Part shown: piece after piece, positions 1-8,997 of the stretch
Position numbering within the stretch: the first letter of the stretch is position 1
Layout: each line of letters starts with the position of its first letter
Notes under the pieces: model-generated
Told to the model about the DNA's origin: nothing
What the model saw: the letters and a program-made list of their open reading frames with translations, nothing else
Databases searched by the model: none
Position numbers and translations under genes: made by a program
From: UBA9676 sp036005525
Lineage (GTDB): Bacteria; Actinomycetota; Actinomycetes; Streptosporangiales; Streptosporangiaceae
Assembly: GCA_036005525.1 (NCBI GenBank)
Contig: DASYQM010000198.1
Location: forward strand, 1 to 27,573
Length of the DNA: 27,573 nucleotides
Direction of reading: 5' to 3'

Positions 1-31
1 TGATTGGATGGTTGGGTACCAGGAGGCGCTC

Positions 32-904
32 ATGGCGGAGCCGAAGTACCAGCGGGAGCCGAAGTACCAGCAGATCGCCGAGGATCTGCGCCGCAGGATC
101 GAGTCCGGTGAGCTGCCCGAGGCTGGCCAGCAGACGCTTCCCACGGAGATCGAGCTCATGGAGCGGTACAACGCCTCCCGGAACACCGTCCGCGATGCCA
201 TCAAGCTGCTCACGGCCCGCGACCTGGTCGAGACGCGCCCAGGCCAGGGAACCTTCGTCGTCGAGAAGATCAACCCATTCGTTACGACCCTGACCTCGGA
301 CCCGGAAACGGGCCGCGGTGGCGGCGAAGGCGATGTCTACATCGCCGAAGTAGCGGCCGGCGGCAGGACCACGGTCACCTCCGTCCCACGCATTGAGGTG
401 CAGCAGGCGGGCGCGGCCATAGCTGACGCACTCCGGATCAACAATGGGGATCAGGTGGTGAGCCGGCATCAGCGGCGCTTCATCGACGGCACCGCCTTCT
501 CGCTCCAGACCTCCTTCTATCCGATGAGCCTGGTCCAGCGAGGCGCGACGCAGCTCATTCAGGCCACCGACCTAAAGGAGGGGACCGTCGCCTACCTGGC
601 CGACACCCTCGGCATCAAGCAGGCCGGTTACCGCGACTCCATCCAGGTGCGGCCGCCGGACGAGACCGAGTCCTCCTTCTTCAGGCTCCCCGCCGACGGG
701 CGGGTCCCCGTTTTCGAGATCTACCGCGTGTCGTTCGACGAGACCGGGCAGCGTTTCCGGCTGACGATCACCGTGTACCCGGTGGACCGAAACCGCCTGC
801 GCATTGACGTTGGCGCTGTCCCGCGCCGCGAGAGCCACGCCGCCACTAGCGGCAAAGCCCCGGCGGCACCAGTCGACGACAGCACCCCGGAGCGGGGCGG
901 CTGA
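32..904 (+). CDS. GntR-family (HutC/UTRA) transcriptional regulator
   Basis: Predicted DNA-binding repressor of 290 residues. Residues ~9-75 form a GntR winged helix (IAEDLRRRIESGEL, then LPTEIELMERYNASRNTVRDA, then RPGQGTFV). Residues ~110-270 fit a UTRA ligand-binding domain (VVSRHQRRFIDGTAF, then FEIYRVSFDETGQ). I chose the ATG at 32 over the in-frame ATG at 8 because AGGAGG at 21-26 lies 5 bases before it. The N-terminus carries a 15-base direct repeat (38-52 and 56-70) that doubles EPKYQ. Such GntR proteins are common in actinomycetes, often beside GNAT enzymes or in integrated elements. The ligand is unknown. The adjacent acetyltransferase gene is the most obvious candidate target, which is inference only. 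Confidence 0.88.
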   Translation: MAEPKYQREPKYQQIAEDLRRRIESGELPEAGQQTLPTEIELMERYNASRNTVRDAIKLLTARDLVETRPGQGTFVVEKINPFVTTLTSDPETGRGGGEGDVYIAEVAAGGRTTVTSVPRIEVQQAGAAIADALRINNGDQVVSRHQRRFIDGTAFSLQTSFYPMSLVQRGATQLIQATDLKEGTVAYLADTLGIKQAGYRDSIQVRPPDETESSFFRLPADGRVPVFEIYRVSFDETGQRFRLTITVYPVDRNRLRIDVGAVPRRESHAATSGKAPAAPVDDSTPERGG

Positions 905-980
905 GCGGCCGGGTCCCCCCGGTCACAGCCGGACCACCGCTCGGGTCCTCCCAGTTCCAGACCATCGACCAATCCGCCTC

Positions 981-1015
981 GCCCCACATATCGGCACATC
1001 CGACTGATGTGGGGC
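981..1015 (+). terminator. Stem-loop between the GntR and GNAT genes
   Basis: A 9-bp perfect inverted repeat, GCCCCACAT at 981-989 and ATGTGGGGC at 1007-1015, encloses a second 4-bp stem (TCGG 991-994 with CCGA 1000-1003) around a CACAT loop. It sits 77 bases after the GntR stop and 24 bases before the GNAT start. No T tract follows, so it could be a GC-type terminator/attenuator or a regulator-binding site. The structure is seen; the role is inferred. Confidence 0.4.
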
Positions 1016-1038
1016 CGGGCCCGTCCCATACCGGAGCC

Positions 1039-1815
1039 ATGACAGAGATCCTTCAAGTCCGCCGCGGCGCGGCCGGCGACTTCGAGCTCATCCTCGCCAT
1101 GATCGACGAAGCGGCCACCTGGCTGCGGGACAAGCAGACCGACCAGTGGGCGCGGCCCTGGCCCAGCAGGGCGGCCCGGGACGAGCGGGTTCGCAGGGGC
1201 CTCCGCGACGGGGGGACATGGATCGTCGAGGAGCACGGCGTACCCATCGCCACCATCACCTACCGGCCGAGAGGGAACCTGCGGCTCTGGACCCGGCGGG
1301 AGCGACGCCAGCCGTCCGTTTACGTGTCGAGGCTGATCGTCCGCCGTAGCCATGCCGGGCGCGGAATCGGTGAGGCACTTGTCGACTGGGCAGGACTGCG
1401 CGCATTGCGGGACTGGGGAGCCCAATGGATCAGGATTGATGTATGGACAACCAATGTGGTGCTGCATAACTATTATGAAAAGCGAGGCTTCCATTTCTGC
1501 CGGATCGCCGGGGTTAACGAGATCCCGAACAGGAACGGGCGCAACGGCGGGCCAGATCGTTGGCCGTCGGCGGCCCTCTTCCAGAAGCCAACCGACGATG
1601 TCGACGCCACGGCCGCACAGCGGTTCGAGGAGGTTGGCCCGGCAGGCGCGAACCAGGCGGCCACCTACGCCATCGGGGAGCATCCACAGCCAGCCATGCC
1701 CAGCGCTCAGCAAGCTATGCCCAGCGCTCAGCCGGCCAGGAATGACGCTCGGGCCGTCACAACGGGCGTGCGAGCAGCGGCGGACGGCGGCCAAGGGGGT
1801 CACCGCGAATTTTGA
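1039..1815 (+). CDS. GNAT-family N-acetyltransferase
   Basis: Predicted acetyl-CoA-dependent N-acetyltransferase of 258 residues; substrate unknown. The GNAT fold covers about residues 1-165. The acetyl-CoA motif A is RRSHAGRGIGEALVDWA (R-x-x-G-x-G/A pattern), preceded by the strand VYVSRLIV and followed by NVVLHNYYEKRGFHF, the usual motif B with Tyr and Gly-Phe. I chose the ATG at 1039 (MTEILQVRR) because the domain begins there; the ATG at 1009 lies inside a hairpin arm. The C-terminal ~90 residues are a low-complexity tail containing a duplicated MPSAQ segment (15-base repeats at 1696-1710 and 1717-1731). Bases ~1430-1500 are AT-richer than their surroundings, which may indicate recent acquisition. 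Confidence 0.85.
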   Translation: MTEILQVRRGAAGDFELILAMIDEAATWLRDKQTDQWARPWPSRAARDERVRRGLRDGGTWIVEEHGVPIATITYRPRGNLRLWTRRERRQPSVYVSRLIVRRSHAGRGIGEALVDWAGLRALRDWGAQWIRIDVWTTNVVLHNYYEKRGFHFCRIAGVNEIPNRNGRNGGPDRWPSAALFQKPTDDVDATAAQRFEEVGPAGANQAATYAIGEHPQPAMPSAQQAMPSAQPARNDARAVTTGVRAAADGGQGGHREF

Positions 1816-2020
1816 GCCGACCGTCAGCGGGTCAAGATCAGCCGTGCTGTCAACTACCGGAGGGATAGGCTCTTCTTTCTGATCGCCTGCGGCCGCCCTG
1901 TTCCGGCCGGCCCGGTTCATCAGTTCAAATGGCTCTTTCCAGCCACCCTGGGCGGTCGTAAGAGCAGCGCTGGCCGTTGCGCCGGGCGGAATCGGAAAGA
2001 GATTGACCGTGACGCCATGC

Positions 2021-2026
2021 CATAAT
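2021..2026 (+). promoter_or_regulatory. Possible -10 box before a small ORF
   Basis: CATAAT is one mismatch from the TATAAT consensus and stands out in this GC-rich region. It would place a transcription start near 2033, about 25 bases before the ATG at 2058. TTGACC at 2003-2008 is only 12 bases upstream, too short for a standard sigma-70 spacer, so no good -35 is assigned. Confidence 0.3.
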
Positions 2027-2057
2027 TTGGCTGGACCGGCCCGGCGGAGGAGGTGTG

Positions 2058-2123
2058 ATGGCCAAGCGTCACGGTCGCCCATCCGTGCAATACCGCTACG
2101 AGCATTACGACCCGGCGCGGTAA
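2058..2123 (+). CDS. Candidate small ORF, 21 residues
   Basis: A short basic peptide starting MAKRHGRPSV and ending YEHYDPAR. The case rests on a very strong Shine-Dalgarno (GGAGGAGG at 2046-2053, 4 bases before the ATG), a -10-like CATAAT at 2021-2026 and a clean TAA. An 11-bp perfect inverted repeat (2005-2015 and 2066-2076) flanks the putative promoter and start. I do not recognise the peptide. It could be a real small protein, a leader peptide for the hydrolase gene beginning at 2343, or chance. The rest of the gap 1816-2342 shows no other convincing gene. Confidence 0.4.
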   Translation: MAKRHGRPSVQYRYEHYDPAR

Positions 2124-2342
2124 GGCCTGGGACGGCGCGCTGCGCTGCCCGCCGTGCGCCGGTGCGGTGAGCAGCTGGCGCGCCGCCTGCCCCCCACGTC
2201 TCGCCTTCCGTGAGCGTGCCATGCATGGTGCGTCGCAGGGGACGGGGCGGGTAGCTTCAAAGGAAGTGAAGGCGAGTCTTTGCAGGATGTGTGGCGGCCC
2301 AGGCGCCTGGCGGGCGGGTGATGCCCCGGCGCCCTGGCAGGC

Positions 2343-3767
2343 GTGCCGGATTCGCCGCCCATGACCGGGGTCACTTCGCCTGATCCAGCACCGCCCGGTC
2401 CCGCGCAGAGCACCCGGCAGAGGCTGCTGCGCCGCGTCGCGGAATTCGCGGCCCTGCTGGCGGTGGCGGCGGTTGCGATCGCGGTCGCGATCCAGGTGAC
2501 GCCGATGCAGACCGTCAACGTCGCTGGCCAGGTCATCACCGTGGGAACGACCGCGCCCAGCTGGAGCCTGTCAGGCCCGGGCGAGGTCGACCTGTTCGGG
2601 CAGCACCTGCCCACCACGCTGCGGTTCCCCGGACCGGTGAGGCCCCGGCTGGCGCTGTCCCAGATCACGATCAACAGCGAGCTCACGAACTTCGTGCGTG
2701 GCGCGAGCCCTGCGGGCGCCGAGCGCGTCCTTGGCAGCCGACTTGCCGATGGATGGATCCACTATTTCGCCTGGGAGACCGCGATCGCCGGGTTGGGCGC
2801 GCTGGTCCTGCTGGGCGCCGTGGCCGGCTGGCGGCGGCTGCCGCGCCGCACGACCATCGTGCTGCTCACTGTCGGCCTGCTGGTGACCGTCGCCATCAAC
2901 GCCGGGGCGATCTTTATCACCGCCTCCCGGGCGCCAGCCCTGCTGAGGCAGGTGAACTCGCTGAACGAACTGGTGGGCAGCGAGCCCCCGGCGCAGGTCC
3001 ATGTGAAGGGCCGGCCGCTGCCTAAGGTGCAGGCCGTGGTCATGGGAGATTCGACCGCCGCCGGCCTCGGCCTTCCGGCGGTCCCGCGCTCGTCCCCCCT
3101 GGGCCGTGTCTGCGGCCGGAGTCAGGACTCCTACGCACAGGTTCTGGCGGCCGTCAACGGCTGGCGGGTGCTGAACCTCGCCTGCAGCAACGCGACGATC
3201 GCCCACGGGCTTCTGGGTACACAGCACCGGCACGGCAAGAGAATTCCTCCGCAGCTCGCAACGGTGCTGCGGGCGCGTAACGCCTCCGTGGTCATCGTCA
3301 ACGTCGGCGCCAACGATCTCGGCTGGGCCGCGATGGTTCGCTACTGCGCGGTCGCACCGCGCTGCGACGACAAGGCGACCACCGCCTACTTCCAGCAGCA
3401 GCTCGCCACGTTCAGCAAGGACTACCTGGAGCTGCTCAGCCAGCTCGCCACCCTGCCGGGCCACCCCCGGGTGATCATCAATCAGTACTACGACCCGTTC
3501 GGCCCCGAGCAGAACTGCCTGCACAACGCCGGCCTCACCCCCGCCAAGCTGGCCATCCTCACCTCGCGCCTCACCACCCTGAACGCGGTCCTCGCCAAGG
3601 GGGCCACCGAGTTCGGCTTCCTCGCGCCGCAGCCCGACTTCACCGGGCACCAGCTGTGCACCAGCCAGCCCTACGTCCAGTGGTTCGGCGACCCAGCGCC
3701 GTTCCACCCGACCGCACTCGGGCAGCTGGCGATCGCGCTCACCGACCAGGCCGTCCTGCACGGGTAG
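2343..3767 (+). CDS. Membrane-anchored SGNH/GDSL hydrolase
   Basis: Predicted serine esterase/lipase-like hydrolase of 474 residues; substrate unknown. Membrane segments lie at ~35-52, ~146-163 and ~171-193, so the catalytic domain (~228-474) probably faces outward. SGNH motifs are GDSTAAG (Ser237), the GAND block (Asn324) and a C-terminal DPAPFHPTALGQ (His455). Several cysteines (257, 281, and in RYCAVAPRC and NCLH) suit an oxidising extracytoplasmic location. The GTG at 2343 gives the longest product; the ATG at 2361 is a possible start, and neither has a strong ribosome site. The gene converges on the GH13 gene, with a short GC-rich palindromic spacer (3768-3819). Confidence 0.85.
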   Translation: MPDSPPMTGVTSPDPAPPGPAQSTRQRLLRRVAEFAALLAVAAVAIAVAIQVTPMQTVNVAGQVITVGTTAPSWSLSGPGEVDLFGQHLPTTLRFPGPVRPRLALSQITINSELTNFVRGASPAGAERVLGSRLADGWIHYFAWETAIAGLGALVLLGAVAGWRRLPRRTTIVLLTVGLLVTVAINAGAIFITASRAPALLRQVNSLNELVGSEPPAQVHVKGRPLPKVQAVVMGDSTAAGLGLPAVPRSSPLGRVCGRSQDSYAQVLAAVNGWRVLNLACSNATIAHGLLGTQHRHGKRIPPQLATVLRARNASVVIVNVGANDLGWAAMVRYCAVAPRCDDKATTAYFQQQLATFSKDYLELLSQLATLPGHPRVIINQYYDPFGPEQNCLHNAGLTPAKLAILTSRLTTLNAVLAKGATEFGFLAPQPDFTGHQLCTSQPYVQWFGDPAPFHPTALGQLAIALTDQAVLHG

Positions 3768-3819
3768 GACATCAGCCCGCGCAGGGATGCGCCAGACGCC
3801 ACTGGCAGCGCCGGCCGGC

Positions 3820-5421
3820 TCAGCCCGGCGGGCCGCCGCCCCGGACGATCACACCCTCCCAGGGACCCAGCGCGGTGACCGGCCCCGCCTCCGGACCGGC
3901 CGCGGTCCGGCTGGTGGACAGCAGCACCGGGCCGTCCAGCCCGTCCAGGCAGGCCGGTTCGCTGGCGAAGTTGGCCGCGACCACCAGGTCGCCCACCCGG
4001 TACATCCACACCGCGGGCGGGCCGGGGAGCTGGGTGTAGGCGGCGATCGTGCTGCCGAACTCCGTGCGGCGCAGCGCGAGCAGCTCGCGGCAGAGCCGCA
4101 GCGTGGACGCCGGATCGTCCCGCTGAGCGGCCACGTTGCGCTCGGCGTGATCGCCGATGGGCAGCCAGGGCCTGACGCCGGCGGCGGTGAAGCCGGCTGC
4201 CGGGGAGGCATCCCACAGCATCGGCGTCCGGGCCCGGTCACGCAGCCGCCCGCCCGGGGCGTCCCCGGTGATCTCGTCCCGGCGGGACCCCGCGGGGACG
4301 TCGACGTCGGTCATCGCGATCTCGTCCCCGTAATACAAAACGAGCGTGCCCGGCAAGGTCGCGAGCACTAGCAGGGCCAGCCGGGCCCGGGTCTCGTCCC
4401 CATCGCACCATCGGGTCGGGAACCGGCCGACGTCATGGTTGGACGCCGTCCACACCGGGCACTCCCCCGCGGGCAGGACGGCCAGCGTCTCGGCGACGAC
4501 GCCGGATAGTTCCCCGGCCGTGAAGCCGGCGAAGATGACCGGGAAGTTGAACGTCAGCTGGAGCTCATCGCCGTTGCCGTGGAAGGCGGCCATTCTGGCC
4601 AGGTCGCCCACCCAGGTCTCGCCGAGCAGGAGCCGGGGCGGAGAGTAGGTCTCGGCGATCGCCCGCCAGTCCCGGAAGACGTCGTGCGACTCCGGGCGGT
4701 TGGCGCTGTACACCTGGGCGAGGCCGAACCGGCCGTCGATGCGGCCGGGCGTCGCGACCGGCGGATCGTCTCGCAGGGCGGCGTCCTTGTAGATGCCCTG
4801 TGCGACGTCGATCCGGAAGCCGGCGATCCCGCGGTCGAACCAGAACCGCAGGATCCGTTCGAACTCCGCGTGCACGGCCGGCTCCCGCCAGTTCAGGTCC
4901 GGCTGGGTGGGCAGGAAGCTGTGCAGGTAGTACTGGCCGCTGGTGTCGTCGAGCGTCCAGGCGGGCGCGCCGGTCGCGCTCAGCCAGTTGTTCGGTGGCC
5001 CGCCGTCGGCCGCCGGGTCGGCCCATATGTAGTAGCTGCGGTGCGCCGGCCCCCTGCCCGACCGGGCGTCGACGAACCAGGGGTGGGCGCTGCTGGTGTG
5101 GTTGGGCACCAGATCCAGCAGGACCGCTATGTCCCGCCGTCCGGTCTCCGCCACCAGCAGATCGAGATCGTCCAGGGTGCCGAGCTGGGGGTGGACGGCC
5201 AGGTAATCGGAGACGTCGTATCCCCAGTCGTGATCGGGGGAAGGCATCGTCGGCGACAGCCAGATGCCGTCCACCCCCAGCCACCCCAGATAGTCGAGCC
5301 CGGCGATCACCCCCCGCAGGTCGCCGTACCCGTCGCCGTCGCTGTCCCGCCAGGAGCGGACGTAGATCTGGTACAGGGTGGCCCCGGGCCACCATTGCGG
5401 CCCCGCCGTGCGCGCGTTCAT
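3820..5421 (-). CDS. GH13 alpha-glucosidase / alpha-amylase-family hydrolase
   Basis: Predicted retaining alpha-glycosidase of 533 residues, probably cytoplasmic since no signal peptide is seen. The (beta/alpha)8 GH13 motifs are all present: DLVPNHTS (region I), GFRIDVA with nucleophile Asp205 (II), LLGETW with acid/base Glu268 (III) and ASNHDVGR with Asp330 (IV). SDGDGYGDLRG near residue 27 is typical of alpha-glucosidase/oligo-1,6-glucosidase members. I chose the ATG at 5421 because GGGAGG (5425-5430) precedes it, though with only 3 bases of spacing. It is not in the sugar ABC operon (three plus-strand genes intervene), but lies 2.2 kb from it. Hydrolysis of an imported alpha-glucoside such as trehalose, maltose or isomaltose is a reasonable inference; the exact substrate is not readable. 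Confidence 0.9.
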   Translation of the reverse strand: MNARTAGPQWWPGATLYQIYVRSWRDSDGDGYGDLRGVIAGLDYLGWLGVDGIWLSPTMPSPDHDWGYDVSDYLAVHPQLGTLDDLDLLVAETGRRDIAVLLDLVPNHTSSAHPWFVDARSGRGPAHRSYYIWADPAADGGPPNNWLSATGAPAWTLDDTSGQYYLHSFLPTQPDLNWREPAVHAEFERILRFWFDRGIAGFRIDVAQGIYKDAALRDDPPVATPGRIDGRFGLAQVYSANRPESHDVFRDWRAIAETYSPPRLLLGETWVGDLARMAAFHGNGDELQLTFNFPVIFAGFTAGELSGVVAETLAVLPAGECPVWTASNHDVGRFPTRWCDGDETRARLALLVLATLPGTLVLYYGDEIAMTDVDVPAGSRRDEITGDAPGGRLRDRARTPMLWDASPAAGFTAAGVRPWLPIGDHAERNVAAQRDDPASTLRLCRELLALRRTEFGSTIAAYTQLPGPPAVWMYRVGDLVVAANFASEPACLDGLDGPVLLSTSRTAAGPEAGPVTALGPWEGVIVRGGGPPG

Positions 5422-5546
5422 GTGCCTCCCACGGGTGCGGTCCTGCGACGGCCCCGGCACCGGGCCGGGCTGATCTCCGCGTCTTCACAGAACCGTAGCC
5501 TGCCCGCTCCTTGCTACCCGCCGCACTTACGGCGGAGACTGGACCT

Positions 5547-5945
5547 GTGAGCCCGCCCTTCCAGCTGCTCGTGGCGACCGCGCTTCCCATCGCCGCCATC
5601 TACTCCCTGATCGGCGGGGGCCGCCTGCTGCGCTGGGTTTCGGAGCAACGCACCCGCCCGCCGGCCCCCGAGCCGGTCGAGCGGATGCGCGCGGACCTGA
5701 GCCGGCTCCGGTCCGAGCTCGAGGCCATGGAAACCCGAACCGACCTGCCAGCCAAGAACCTGCGGGTGCGGGCGCTCAAGGCGGCGTACGTGGACGCCTT
5801 GGGCACCGCCTGCCAGCGGCTGGACGTCAGCCCGCCCGCCGGTGCCGCGGTACGTCCGGAGCGGGTCCGGCAGAGCGAGATCTACCGCGTGGAGGCGGCA
5901 CTGCGGCAGCGGGGTCTCGACGTCAGGGAGGGTGCAGGGCGCTGA
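5547..5945 (+). CDS. Small membrane protein with cytoplasmic coiled region
   Basis: Conserved-looking protein of 132 residues with no function I can name. A single hydrophobic segment near the N-terminus (~residues 5-23, LLVATALPIAAIYSLIGG) is followed by a charged, helix-prone region (~45-75, MRADLSRLRSELEAMETR) and an Arg-rich C-terminus. I chose the GTG at 5547 because GGAG at 5534-5537 lies 9 bases upstream; the TTG at 5511 lacks a site. A 6-bp hairpin (CCGCCG 5518-5523 with CGGCGG 5530-5535) overlaps the ribosome site and could reduce translation. It is divergent from the GH13 gene and is followed by the phosphoesterase gene. Confidence 0.7.
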   Translation: MSPPFQLLVATALPIAAIYSLIGGGRLLRWVSEQRTRPPAPEPVERMRADLSRLRSELEAMETRTDLPAKNLRVRALKAAYVDALGTACQRLDVSPPAGAAVRPERVRQSEIYRVEAALRQRGLDVREGAGR

Positions 5946-6019
5946 CGCCCGGCAACCCGGCGCTCCGGCTCCCCCGGCGCTCCGGCATCTCACCCAGCGC
6001 TCCGGCGTACCATCTGTGT

Positions 6020-6721
6020 GTGGTTGCCGTCCTCGCAGTGTCCGACGAGGTCGACAGCGCTCTGTACGCGGACCTGGGAGCCGTCCGCGAGGCTCAGCTC
6101 ATCGTCGCCTGCGGCGACCTCCCCTTCGACTATCTGGGCTACCTGATGAACGCGCTCGACATACCGCTGGTGTTCGTGCCCGGCAACCACGACCCGGACG
6201 TGTCGGGGTACCGCACCTCGCGCACCGGACTGACGCTCCAGGCCGGGCTGCCTGCCCGGCCGCCCTGGCCCGACGGCGCCGTCAGTGCCGAACAGGCCAT
6301 CGTGGACGTGGCCGGCCTTCGCCTGGCCGGGCTCGGCGGATGCCGCCGCTACCGCGACGGCCCCAACCAGTACACGCAGCGGCAGCAGGCCCGGCGCGCC
6401 CGGTCCCTGTCGCGGCGTGCCCGCTGGCGGGAGCTGCGCGACGGCCGCGGCGTGGACGTGCTGCTCACCCACGCGCCGCCGCGGGGCGCCGGCGACCGCG
6501 AGGACCCGGCGCACCAGGGATTCGAGGCCCTGAACTGGCTCGCGGCACGGCTCCGGCCGCCTCTGCTGCTGCACGGGCACATCCACCCCGACGAGACGCC
6601 AATCCGGCCCCATAGGCTCGGGCCCACCGTGGTGCGCAACGTGGTCGGGCGTCACCTGCTGGACATCGAGCCGCGCGCTGGCGCGCGGCGATCCCCCGCT
6701 GGTGCGCGCCATGCCAGCTGA
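6020..6721 (+). CDS. Calcineurin-like metallophosphoesterase
   Basis: Predicted metal-dependent phosphoesterase of 233 residues; substrate unknown. Later family motifs are clear: VACGDLPFDY (GD), VPGNHDPD (GNHD), LLTHAPP and LLHGHIHPDE (GHxH). The first motif, normally D-x-H, is VSDEVDSALY: the Asp is present but the metal-binding His is not. Such deviations occur in some actinobacterial relatives, so altered metal use rather than inactivity is possible. The start is the GTG at 6020 with no clear ribosome site. It overlaps the following ParB-like gene by 11 bases, indicating translational coupling and probably a shared process. Confidence 0.82.
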   Translation: MVAVLAVSDEVDSALYADLGAVREAQLIVACGDLPFDYLGYLMNALDIPLVFVPGNHDPDVSGYRTSRTGLTLQAGLPARPPWPDGAVSAEQAIVDVAGLRLAGLGGCRRYRDGPNQYTQRQQARRARSLSRRARWRELRDGRGVDVLLTHAPPRGAGDREDPAHQGFEALNWLAARLRPPLLLHGHIHPDETPIRPHRLGPTVVRNVVGRHLLDIEPRAGARRSPAGARHAS

Positions 6722-7574
6722 GACCGGCTTCCCGCGCGCCGACGTCGAGGACGAGTTCCTGCGCGCCCGGCGCCGCCAGGTCCTTGCCAGGCTCGCCCAC
6801 CGGCTCCGCCGTGAGCCGGACGACGTCAACCTCATCCTCCCCTTCGACGAAGTCGTTGCCGCCCTCGGCATGAGGGGCGAGCGGTCGCTCGGCCTGCAGA
6901 CCATCCGGCTGGACACTGTCGTCGGCACCGTGGATTCGCGGCAGGACTTCGACCGCCGCTTCCGGCCCACCTCGGGGCGGGTGCGGGAGCGGTGGGAGCG
7001 GCTGGCGCTGGCACAGCGGCGCGGCGAGTCCATGCCGCCCATCGACGTGTACCGGATCGGGGACATGCACTTCGTCCAGGACGGCCACCACCGGGTGTCG
7101 ATCGCCATGGCGACCGGCCAGACGACGATCGATGCCTACGTGACCGAGGTCCTCACGCAGGTGCCCGCCAAGGGCATACGGCGCCGTGGCGACCTGCTGC
7201 TGAAGAGCTACGAGCGGATGTTCCGCTCCCGGGTGCCGCTGTCCGCGCAGGCCTACACCAAGATCAAGGTCACCGATCCCTGGTCGTACGCGGAACTCGG
7301 CGAGGCGGTGGAGGCCTGGGGATTCCGGCTGATGCAGCACGAGCGCACGTTCTACGACCGCGCCGAGGTCGCCCGGCGCTGGTGGGCGGACGAGTTCACC
7401 CCGGTGGTGCGCATGCTGCACGCGGCCAACCTGGTCGGCGGGTGCACCGACGCCGAGGCCTACCTGGGCATCGCCCGGGAACGGTACCGGCTGATGCGCA
7501 CCCACGAGTGGAACGACGCGGTCATCGAGGAACTGCAGCGGCAGCTCCGGCCACCCCGCCGACTGCACCGGTAG
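6711..7574 (+). CDS. ParB/Srx-fold (ParB N-terminal-like) protein
   Basis: Protein of 287 residues. Its central segment, MPPIDVYRIGDMHFVQDGHHRVSIAMA, matches the ParB N-terminal/sulfiredoxin-fold nucleotide-binding motif (DGHHR). It has no ParB helix-turn-helix and no parA neighbour, so it is not the chromosome-partition ParB. The flanks are helical and charged, and the C-terminus is rich in Trp, Arg and Tyr. Start is the ATG at 6711; the GTG at 6702 would add three residues. It overlaps the phosphoesterase stop. The pair suggests nucleotide or nucleic-acid phosphate chemistry, but that is inference. Confidence 0.72.
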   Translation: MPAETGFPRADVEDEFLRARRRQVLARLAHRLRREPDDVNLILPFDEVVAALGMRGERSLGLQTIRLDTVVGTVDSRQDFDRRFRPTSGRVRERWERLALAQRRGESMPPIDVYRIGDMHFVQDGHHRVSIAMATGQTTIDAYVTEVLTQVPAKGIRRRGDLLLKSYERMFRSRVPLSAQAYTKIKVTDPWSYAELGEAVEAWGFRLMQHERTFYDRAEVARRWWADEFTPVVRMLHAANLVGGCTDAEAYLGIARERYRLMRTHEWNDAVIEELQRQLRPPRRLHR

Positions 7575-7576
7575 CC

Positions 7577-7596
7577 GGCGGGGCAGCTGCCTGCCG
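7577..7596. terminator. Hairpin between convergent genes
   Basis: The 24-bp space between the plus-strand ParB-like stop and the minus-strand ATPase stop is almost filled by a GC-rich imperfect palindrome centred on GGCAGCTGCC (7582-7591), with CGGC and GCCG outer arms. It is a plausible bidirectional terminator. No T tract is present. Confidence 0.4.
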
Positions 7597-7598
7597 CG

Positions 7599-8969
<1,371 letters not shown>

Positions 8970-8997
8970 TGTCTGCTCCTTAAATCCCTTTTCCCGG

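Noticed and set aside
1848..1853. Consensus -35 (TTGACA) on the minus strand
   Set aside because: No acceptable -10 occurs 16-19 bases away and no minus-strand gene follows.
721..2226. 501-codon minus-strand frame opposite the GntR and GNAT genes
   Set aside because: No family motifs and no ribosome site. It is antisense to two well-supported plus-strand genes and reflects GC-driven open frames.
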